Below are positions 57,378 to 64,000 of a DNA stretch of 64,000 nt, piece after piece. Positions within the stretch are counted from its first letter, which is position 1. Each line of letters opens with the position of its first letter. The notes under the pieces were generated by a model that saw nothing but the letters and a program-made list of their open reading frames with translations, ran no database searches and was not told where the DNA came from. Source of the DNA: Mycolicibacterium sp. BiH015 (GTDB taxonomy: Bacteria; Actinomycetota; Actinomycetes; Mycobacteriales; Mycobacteriaceae); assembly GCF_027706845.1 (NCBI RefSeq), contig NZ_JAQGCZ010000002.1, positions 558,001 through 622,000 on the forward strand, written 5' to 3'. Position numbers and translations under genes: made by a program.

Positions 57378-58259
57378 GAAAGTGCGCTCGTGGCAATTAC
57401 CGGAGCCTCGACCGGTATCGGCGCGGCCACGGCCCGAGAGATGGCCGCACGCGGGTTTCATGTGCTCGCTGGAGTACGGCGACAAAGCGATGCCGAAGCG
57501 ATCCGAGGGCCGAATGTCGAACCTCTGGAACTCGACATCACCAATCCCGAGCACATCCGCGCGCTTGCTACGAGGGTGCGCGAGGACTCCCTCGGCCGAC
57601 CCATTCGAGCGGTGGTGAACAATGCCGCCGTGCAGGCCAACGTTCCGATCGAGGCCTTCTCTATCGAGCGGTGGCGAGACATGTTTGAAGTCAACCTTTT
57701 CGGCCATGTCGCCGTGACCCAGGCGCTACTGCCGTTGCTGATCGAGAGCGGGGGACGGGTGATCAACATCAGTTCCGTCGGAGGGAAGATCGCAATGGCC
57801 ACCTACGGTCCATACGCGGCCACGAAGTTCGCGCTGGAAGCGGTCAGCGATTCCCTGCGACGGGAGGTGGCCCGCCACGGGGTTCAGGTGGTCGTGATTG
57901 AACCCGGCGCCGTCAGGACTGAAATGCTTGGCCGAGCCGTCGCCGGCGCGAAGGATTCGCTGTCGGCAATGACGGCGGAGCAGCGCCGCCGATACGGCGC
58001 CCTAGTGCACGCGGTGAATGCTCAAGCCGAAGCGTCGACCAAGTCCGGATTGCCCGCTGAGGCCGCGGCGGCAGTCATCGTCAAAGCGGTCACCGTCCGC
58101 AAGCCACGCACGCGTTATACCGTCGGCCGCGAAGCCGCGCTGCTCTCGATGACGCGACTGCTACCCGACCGCCTGCTCGACTGCATGTTTGCCGCCGCGT
58201 TACGGCCCCATCTGCGCAAGGGCTTTCAGTTCAGCTCCGCCTCGACTGCTGACCGCTGA
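57363..58259 (+). CDS. Short-chain dehydrogenase/reductase
   Basis: A 298-residue SDR. The cofactor motif TGASTGIGAATAREM, NNAAVQ, the catalytic serine in INISSVGGK, YGPYAATKFA (YxxxK) and PGAVRTEM are all present. The length is typical of classical SDRs with a C-terminal extension (about residues 240-298) rich in Arg/Leu. The first codons (ATGACGTTGTCAACT) are also the right arm of the TetR operator. It probably oxidises or reduces a lipophilic alcohol or ketone, with substrate unknown. Confidence 0.92.
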   Translation: MTLSTESALVAITGASTGIGAATAREMAARGFHVLAGVRRQSDAEAIRGPNVEPLELDITNPEHIRALATRVREDSLGRPIRAVVNNAAVQANVPIEAFSIERWRDMFEVNLFGHVAVTQALLPLLIESGGRVINISSVGGKIAMATYGPYAATKFALEAVSDSLRREVARHGVQVVVIEPGAVRTEMLGRAVAGAKDSLSAMTAEQRRRYGALVHAVNAQAEASTKSGLPAEAAAAVIVKAVTVRKPRTRYTVGREAALLSMTRLLPDRLLDCMFAAALRPHLRKGFQFSSASTADR

Positions 58260-58668
58260 CGGATCGTCGGTTTTGCGCAGTATCCGCCATCGCAACCTCC
58301 TATGTAGCAGTCTGCGACAGGCGTAGCGGTGCGATCCTGGACTCGGCGCTTCTTTCGACAGCTGTCCACCGTGGTTATCCATCGGTTCAATTCGCGCAGT
58401 GAATTTCATAGTCGACAGGCTGGGCGGCAGATTGGGCTACTGACGCCTCTTGTCAAGAACCCCGTTCAACTCGGACAATCGGAACACGCTGTCCCACAGC
58501 GATACCTGCTCCGATGGTATCGGGTCTAATGCGCAGACGTCACCATTGATGGCGGGGCGAAGTTGGGCGGTGCGGACCGGGGGATTGCGTCGACCTCGAA
58601 GTACGTCTGTAGCGGAGTCGATCCGTATCGAACTCGGCGTTGCGCCACCGTATGGGGGACGACAGTGG

Positions 58669-60864
58669 TCAGCGCAGCAGGAGTTCGGGGTGGATGGGGA
58701 GGTCACGAACGCGGACGCCGGTGGCGTTGTAGACGGCGTTGGCTATGGCGGCCGCCGAGCCGACCGCGCCGAGTTCGCCGACGCCGCGGGCGCCCACATC
58801 ACTGAAATCGGGATCGTCGCCGTCGAGACATACGGCGTCGATGAACGGCACATCGGCGTTGACGGGAACCACATAGTCGGCAAGGTTGTTCGCTGCGAAG
58901 CGTCCGGAAGGGTCGATGGGGTTGGCTTCCAGTAGCGCGTGTCCGATGCCGAAGATGACACCGCCGACCACTTGGCTGCGGGCAGCTTTGGCGTTGATCA
59001 CTCGGCCGATGTCGACGACGGTGGTGAACCGGGAGACTCGGACTTCGCCGGTGAACGAGTTGACGCGCACTTCGCAGAAGTGAGCCCCGAATCCGTGGGC
59101 GGCAAAAGAAGGATTGAGTGTGGCCTCGTCGCTGTGAATGGCGCTGATGTCGGATCTTCCGATCTCGCGCAACAGATCGGCGAAATTGAGGAATCCGTCG
59201 GATGTTCGGAGGGCACCTCCGTCGTAGGTGACCGGGTCCCTTGAGTCTGCCAGCGGTGAGCGGGGATGGGTGGAGGCGGCCTCGATGAGGCGTTCGATGG
59301 CGGCGCGGGCGGCTGCCCGGGCGGTCGGGGCCATGCTGCTGGTGGCGCGGGAGCCGACGGCGCCGGCGCCGGGGGGGAAGCTGGTGTCACCTACCTGCGC
59401 GACCACACGGCCCATCGGTAGGCCAAGCGCGTCGGCGACGACGATCGCCAGCGCGGTGGCTGCGCCCGTGCCGATGTCCATGACGCCCGTCGATGCGATT
59501 ACTGTGCCGTCGTCGCGGAAGCCGACCTGGACGGCGTTTGCGGACCGGCCGGCGGCTGGGTAGATCGCGGTCGCCATACCCATCCCGACAAACCACTGAC
59601 CGTCGAGGCGCGTGCCTGGGTCGACGCGGCGTGACCAACCAAATCGGTTGGCCCCCAGCCGGTAACACTCGTCGAGTCGCTTACTGGTCCACGGACGATC
59701 CGTGCCCGGCAGTGTCGTCGCGTAGTTGCGCAGTCGCAACTCGACCGGGTCAACATCAGTCGCGACCGCGAGTTCGTCCATGGCCGTCTCGATGGCGAAG
59801 GCACCAGGTGCCTCGTTGGGTGCGCGCATCGCCCAGGTGGGGGCAGTGTCCAGGGTGACATGACGCTGGTCGACGTGCAGGTTCGGGGTGCGGTAGAGCG
59901 CCGCGGTGGTCTCGGCGGCGGTGCGTAACGGCCACCCACCCACCGCCGGAGCCTCGGCGTCGGACTCGTGGCTGACGGCGGTGAGCGTGCCGTCGGCGCG
60001 GGCACCCAACCGCACTCGCTGGCGTACTGCGGAGCGGTGTCCGACGACGCTGAAGACCTGGCTACGGCTGAGTACCAGTTTGACCGGGCGGCCCAGTTCG
60101 CGAGCGGCTGCGGCGCAGAGAATGACGTCCGACCATGGGAGGACACGGCTGCCGAACCCGCCACCGACATAGGTGGAGATGATGCGTACCTGCCCAGGTG
60201 CCAGCCCGAGCGCACCGGTGATGCCGACAACGGCGCGTCCTGGAAACTGCGTGCCGGTGTAGAGAGTCAGCTGATTGTCTCGCCAAATAGCGACGGCGGC
60301 ATGGGGTTCCATAGCTGCGGCGTGCTGAGCCTGTTGCGTGACGGTGGTGTCGACGGTGATCTCGCTATCGCGGAGCGCGGCGTCGATTGAGGCGACCCCA
60401 GTCGCCAGAAGGGTCCTGTTGCCCGAATCCGGCATGGCGATGCTGATTCCGGGTCCGGCATCGGCCAGAGATGTCCGTGGAGTCCGGGCTTGATATTCGA
60501 CGGCGACCGTGGCAGCGGCGTCGCGGGCGTGTTCGAAGCTGTCGGCGACCACTAAGCCGATGGCTTGGCCGTGAAATCGCACCTCGTGGTCTTGCAGCGG
60601 TCGGTACTTCTCGCCGAGTGCATCTTCGGCGACGGGCTGCAGCCGCAGCGGCTCGAAGGGGGTGTACACCGCCACAACGCCCGATGCCTGCTTCGCCGCG
60701 CCGGTGTCCATCGCCCTGATCGTGCCCAACCCAATCGTGGCCGACACCAAAGCGGCGTGGACCAGATCCGGTTCCCCATAGTCCGCCGAATAGCGAGCCG
60801 CGCCGGTTGTCTTGGGACGACCGTCGATACGAGGGATGCTGCCGCCCAGAGGCGAGTGATTCAT
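58669..60864 (-). CDS. paoC: Aldehyde oxidase molybdenum-binding subunit (PaoC/YagR-like)
   Basis: A 731-residue xanthine-dehydrogenase-family large subunit. VGGGFGSRVLPWSD, AMRAPNEAPGAFAIE, GVMDIGTGAATALAIVVADALG, VGSRATSSMAPTARAA and GARGVGELGAVGSAAAIANAV are molybdopterin-cytosine-dinucleotide and active-site segments, the last holding the catalytic Glu. ATG 60864 overlaps the FAD subunit stop by 4 bp. It is the last gene of a leftward PaoABC-like operon for oxidation of aldehydes outside the membrane. Aromatic aldehydes are likely from the family. Confidence 0.92.
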   Translation of the reverse strand: MNHSPLGGSIPRIDGRPKTTGAARYSADYGEPDLVHAALVSATIGLGTIRAMDTGAAKQASGVVAVYTPFEPLRLQPVAEDALGEKYRPLQDHEVRFHGQAIGLVVADSFEHARDAAATVAVEYQARTPRTSLADAGPGISIAMPDSGNRTLLATGVASIDAALRDSEITVDTTVTQQAQHAAAMEPHAAVAIWRDNQLTLYTGTQFPGRAVVGITGALGLAPGQVRIISTYVGGGFGSRVLPWSDVILCAAAARELGRPVKLVLSRSQVFSVVGHRSAVRQRVRLGARADGTLTAVSHESDAEAPAVGGWPLRTAAETTAALYRTPNLHVDQRHVTLDTAPTWAMRAPNEAPGAFAIETAMDELAVATDVDPVELRLRNYATTLPGTDRPWTSKRLDECYRLGANRFGWSRRVDPGTRLDGQWFVGMGMATAIYPAAGRSANAVQVGFRDDGTVIASTGVMDIGTGAATALAIVVADALGLPMGRVVAQVGDTSFPPGAGAVGSRATSSMAPTARAAARAAIERLIEAASTHPRSPLADSRDPVTYDGGALRTSDGFLNFADLLREIGRSDISAIHSDEATLNPSFAAHGFGAHFCEVRVNSFTGEVRVSRFTTVVDIGRVINAKAARSQVVGGVIFGIGHALLEANPIDPSGRFAANNLADYVVPVNADVPFIDAVCLDGDDPDFSDVGARGVGELGAVGSAAAIANAVYNATGVRVRDLPIHPELLLR

Positions 60865-61838
60865 CGAAGCTCCAAAAGATCGGTGAGGGCACGCACGATC
60901 GCGCGACGCAGCAGATGCGGCTTGAAACCGTTGTGACTCAACGGTCGGGCATCGGTAGCCGCTGCTGCGGCGGCAGCCTCGACAGTGACCGCCGTCACGG
61001 GTCGGTTCGTCAGCAGGTTCTCCACTTCGGGTAACCGCCACGGAACCGTCGCCACCCCACCGGCGGCCAACCGCGCCCTGGCTATGACGTTGCCGCGCAG
61101 TGTGATAGCCGCCGCCACGGAAGTCAATGCAAATTCGTAGGATTGCCGGTCACGAACCTTGAGGTAGCCTGTTCGAGTGCTCGCAGGGAGCGCAGGTGCG
61201 GTAATGGCGGTGATCAGTTCGCCGTCGTTCAACTCGTTTTCCACCTCTGGAGTGGCCTCGGGCCTTCGGTAGAACTGCTCGAGGGGCACGCTGCGCTCTC
61301 CACGGGAGCTCCGCAAGTCGATCGACGCCTCGGATGCGACCAGAGCGACGGCTACGTCGCTGGCGTGGGTGGCCACGCAGGCGTCGCTGGTACCCAACAC
61401 AGCGTGGGTGCGGTTGTAGCCCTGGATTGCCGGGCAGCCGGTGCCCGGGTCGCGCTTGTTGCACGGCATCGACGGGTCGCGAAAGTAGCTGCATCGCGTG
61501 CGTTGCAGGAGGTTTCCGCCCATGCTGGCCATGTTGCGGAGTTGGGGGGATGCGCTCAGTTCGAGCGCTTGGCTGATGAGCCTGTAATTTTGCCGCACGG
61601 CTTGGTTCTCGGCGACATCGGACATGCGCTCCAGTGCACCGATGCGTAACCCGTTGTTGTCGACGGTGATGCCGGTCAGCGGCAAACCGTTGATGTCGAT
61701 GACCCGCCGGGGAGTGAGGACTTCTAGCTTCATCAGATCAACCAAGGTGGTGCCGCCAGCAAGGAACGCGCTGTCTGAAGCGGAATGTGCGGTTGCCGCA
61801 GTTAAAGAGTCGGCGGTGGCGTAGAAGTAAGGGCGCAT
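60861..61838 (-). CDS. paoB: Aldehyde oxidase FAD-binding subunit with [4Fe-4S] site (PaoB/YagS-like)
   Basis: A 325-residue FAD subunit of the CoxM/YagS type. AGGTTLVDLMKLEVLTPRRVIDINGLPL is the FAD N-domain, and ASPQLRNMASMGGNLLQRTRC follows. The insertion TRCSYFRDPSMPCNKRDPGTGC carries the cysteines that bind an extra [4Fe-4S] cluster in E. coli PaoB and is absent from ordinary xanthine dehydrogenases. ATG 61838 lies 1 bp after the iron-sulfur subunit stop. Confidence 0.92.
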   Translation of the reverse strand: MRPYFYATADSLTAATAHSASDSAFLAGGTTLVDLMKLEVLTPRRVIDINGLPLTGITVDNNGLRIGALERMSDVAENQAVRQNYRLISQALELSASPQLRNMASMGGNLLQRTRCSYFRDPSMPCNKRDPGTGCPAIQGYNRTHAVLGTSDACVATHASDVAVALVASEASIDLRSSRGERSVPLEQFYRRPEATPEVENELNDGELITAITAPALPASTRTGYLKVRDRQSYEFALTSVAAAITLRGNVIARARLAAGGVATVPWRLPEVENLLTNRPVTAVTVEAAAAAAATDARPLSHNGFKPHLLRRAIVRALTDLLELR

Positions 61839-61839
61839 G

Positions 61840-62490
61840 TCAGGCCATCCGATCTCGTGCGGTCTTGACCGCCTCGATGATGAAGGGGTATGCGCTGCAG
61901 CGGCAGATGTTGCCAGACATTTGTTCGCGGATCTGTTCGTCGGTGCGACTGTGTCCGTCCTCGATGACGGAGACGGCTGACATGATCTGACCCGGCGTGC
62001 AGAATCCGCATTGCAGTGCATCGTTATCGATGAACGCCTGCTGCACGGGATGCAACTCATCGCCGTTGGCGAGGCCCTCGATGGTGGTGACTGCGCGCCG
62101 GTGCGCGGTGGGCGCAAGGGTCAAACATGACAGCACGCGCCGACCGTCGACGTGGACGGTGCAGGCACCGCACTGACCGTGGTCACATCCCTTCTTGGTG
62201 CCGGTTAGCCCGATCTGTTCGCGCAGCGCGTCCACGAGGGTGGTTCGCGGGTCGAGCTCGAGCGCGTGGTCAATGCCGTTGACGCGCAACGCAACCGGGA
62301 CTACGCTGACGTCGCCGTCCTGGCCCTCCCCAGCGCTGAAGTGCGAGACCGCGGCGGCGGCACCAGCGGAGGCGGCGACAGCTGCACCGGTCCATCCAAT
62401 GAAGCGTCGCCGCGACACCCCGAACAGACCAACGGATCGGGGTGCTCCGCTTTCGCATTCTGTGGGCGGGTCAATAGGGTTGTCTCGCAT
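61840..62490 (-). CDS. paoA: Aldehyde oxidase [2Fe-2S] subunit with Tat signal (PaoA/YagT-like)
   Basis: A 216-residue iron-sulfur subunit starting at ATG 62490. The twin-arginine signal [10 protein letters not shown] (about residues 27-36) is followed by a hydrophobic Ala-rich stretch, so the folded complex is exported by Tat. The plant-ferredoxin cluster is [14 protein letters not shown] with a downstream SC, and the second [2Fe-2S] cluster is CGFCTPGQ...[12 protein letters not shown]. It is the first gene of the operon and carries the export signal for all three subunits. No XdhC/PaoD-type chaperone gene is adjacent. Confidence 0.93.
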   Translation of the reverse strand: MRDNPIDPPTECESGAPRSVGLFGVSRRRFIGWTGAAVAASAGAAAAVSHFSAGEGQDGDVSVVPVALRVNGIDHALELDPRTTLVDALREQIGLTGTKKGCDHGQCGACTVHVDGRRVLSCLTLAPTAHRRAVTTIEGLANGDELHPVQQAFIDNDALQCGFCTPGQIMSAVSVIEDGHSRTDEQIREQMSGNICRCSAYPFIIEAVKTARDRMA

Positions 62491-63394
62491 CGATTCCTCG
62501 CGGTGGGCAGCAGTTCGGTGGAATGACATTCACGATTTCAGCCTCATAGATCCTCATCCAGGGAGGCGTTGTCCCCGGATCGCAGATCTTCTTCACCTCA
62601 CACGCTCGAAGGCGAAGGTAATTCCGGTGTCATCCTCGAGGCGTGGCTCATCGGTAGTCCAGACGCCTCCGATGCAGTTCGGGGACGCGCCGCTCGTTGG
62701 ACACGTTTGCCGCTGAATCGCCCCTTCGCGTCGACGGTGTGGGTGTCGGGCATCACGATGCTGCCCCGCAGCGGCGGCGCGGGCGCGATGTCACAGCTCA
62801 GCTGAGCTGACGTACAGCTCGGTGCATCGGGAGATGCAGGTAAGGACATGGTGATCGGCTTTCGTTCCGTCCGACAGGTTGCGGTCTCAACGCTATTCGG
62901 AACCATGGGTGGCGGTCCGAAGCGCATATGAAATTCATAACTACGCCCGTTCCGACCACTTGCGGTCACCGCCCGATATGGCTTCTGCTGTTCCAAACCC
63001 TGTCGAAAATCGCGTCACGGCTGGCGGCGGAGACGCGCAGACGTTCAGTCCGCCCAGGCTGTGACGATCGCCCACGCCACCGACGGATCGCGCGAGACGC
63101 GTTCGGACAAACTCCTATTGGGCTAGCTGGCTGACGCCGACAGGCGGCGTCCGATCGGTCACACCGTCGCCCCAGGCGAGCGAGGTTGTGTGGCAACCCA
63201 ATCCGAACACTTCGACATACCGCACAAGCCTGGAGAGCCAGGCGCAGTGATGAGGACGAACAGCCCGCCCCCGCGAGGCCTCGGAAGTCGCGGCACGTGC
63301 ATGACGAAGACATCGGGGCAGACGCTGGGAATACCGGGATTCATCGCGCCCGAAAAACTGCGCTCGTCGGCCTCGCGGATGGAATGCTTACAGA

Positions 63395-64000
63395 TCACCG
63401 GCTGGCTGACGATGTTGTCAGCCGGCGCCCTAGTTCACGTGCCCTATTCTCCGCGTCGGCACGCAGGGTGGACGCGAGGTCTTTGAACTCGTCGAGAGCA
63501 GGATTGACGCCAACCAGGCTGAGTTCGGATACCACGGTGTTGAGGTCGAGGCCCCACACCTCGGCGAGAATCCGTTGCATCCATGGCGTTGCGTGGTCCC
63601 AGCCGTGTCGCGGGGTTCCCTCGGCGTAATAGCCACCGTGAACGGTCACCAGTATTGCGGGCTTCCCTGCGATGGCAGGCGGTTCAGCCGGATTGAATCG
63701 AGGATCCGTGATGATGATGTCCACCCATGACTTGAAGTGCTGAGAGACTCCGTAGTTGTAGAGCGGAACAGCGAATAAGAACGCGTCGGCGGCAAGGAGT
63801 TCGTCGGCGAGTTCCGTTGCCCGGCGCACGGCTTCGCGCTGGTCGGCAGTGCGGTCGGCTTCCGGGGTGTAACCGGCGAATGCTGCTGTGCCCCAAGCGG
63901 TGGACGGAATGGGTTGGGTGCCGACGTCGCGGCGGATGACGCCGGCGTCGGGATTGGCTGTGAGCCATTCCCGTTCCACGATATCGGCGAGCTCGCGGCT
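63395..64000 (-). CDS. FMN-dependent NADH-azoreductase-like flavodoxin-fold protein (5' partial)
   Basis: The frame is open from the window end and stops at 63395, giving about 202 residues. It lacks only the first strand. ATELADELLAADAFLFAVPLYNYGVSQHFKSWVDII is the AzoR/NQO1-type segment that lines the FMN site, and AILVTVHGGYYAEGTPRHGWDHATPWMQRIL is the second characteristic region. It reduces quinones or azo compounds with NAD(P)H. The gene-free stretch before it (62491-63394) contains no coding region or RNA I can support, only short non-conserved open frames. Confidence 0.87.
   Translation of the reverse strand, partial: SRELADIVEREWLTANPDAGVIRRDVGTQPIPSTAWGTAAFAGYTPEADRTADQREAVRRATELADELLAADAFLFAVPLYNYGVSQHFKSWVDIIITDPRFNPAEPPAIAGKPAILVTVHGGYYAEGTPRHGWDHATPWMQRILAEVWGLDLNTVVSELSLVGVNPALDEFKDLASTLRADAENRARELGRRLTTSSASR

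Noticed and set aside
58437..58706. An 89-codon minus-strand open frame in the gap between the SDR and aldehyde oxidase genes; its end (SLWDSVFRLSELNGVLDKRRQ minus the last residue) looks faintly protein-like.
   Set aside because: It overlaps the end of the aldehyde oxidase gene, lacks a convincing start, and I recognise no family. I see nothing else supportable in 58260-58668.
62598..62996. A 132-codon minus-strand open frame upstream of the aldehyde oxidase operon, with a possible frameshifted end near 62600.
   Set aside because: No family, signal peptide or ribosome-binding site. It may be an eroded gene, but the evidence is too thin.

Overview
The window reads as chromosomal DNA of a mycobacterium, most likely a fast-growing Mycolicibacterium-type species. 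The evidence is uniformly high GC with strong third-position bias, many GTG starts, lipobox and Tat-type secreted proteins, DUF4333, DUF222/13E12 and DUF5709 families, an Rv3594-like amidase, an Rv0196/Rv0197-like regulator/molybdoenzyme pair, a mycobacterial SOS box and several SigF-type promoters. Taxonomy is inferred from gene content only. No rRNA, tRNA, CRISPR array or complete insertion sequence was seen.

Layout. 0-8.9 kb: a winged-helix/hydrolase fusion, a lipoprotein, an ssuCBAD-like sulfonate uptake and desulfonation operon, a membrane protein, a second lipoprotein and a type B carboxylesterase. 8.9-17.3 kb: a copper amine oxidase, small membrane and lipoproteins (one with three DUF4333 units), a DoxX-like protein with an 11-residue-repeat tail, a LysR regulator divergent from an enoyl-CoA hydratase, an EamA exporter and a deazaflavin-type protein. 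17.3-21.6 kb: a potADBC-like polyamine ABC operon whose first gene probably starts at CTG. 21.8-28.4 kb: an SRPBCC protein, an MFS pump, a P1 peptidase divergent from an NCS1 permease, TspO, PsiE and a thioesterase-like protein. 28.5-34.7 kb: a proline-rich secreted protein, an ankyrin protein and a three-gene operon of GT1 glycosyltransferase, glucosamine-kinase-like kinase and SIS protein, then an alpha/beta hydrolase.

34.7-45.2 kb: a DUF222/HNH gene under a LexA box, an acidic-tailed exported protein, then a stress block (DoxX, GAF, Mn-catalase, small acidic proteins, an SRPBCC/desaturase pair) in which three transcripts carry SigF-like promoters, and an endolysin-like amidase. 45.2-53.2 kb: a molybdopterin oxidoreductase divergent from TetR, an NAD-dependent epimerase, a kinase fused to a CrtC/lipocalin-like domain, and small exported proteins. 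53.2-64 kb is more eroded: an alcohol dehydrogenase remnant, a small exported protein with an in-frame TGA, a flavodoxin, a polysaccharide deacetylase, a PPOX protein, a TetR/SDR pair with a striking shared operator-promoter, a Tat-exported PaoABC-like aldehyde oxidase operon, and an azoreductase cut by the window end.

Themes: uptake and oxidation of organosulfur compounds, amines and aldehydes; a SigF-like stress regulon spread over at least four transcripts; and compact divergent regulator/target pairs with readable operators.
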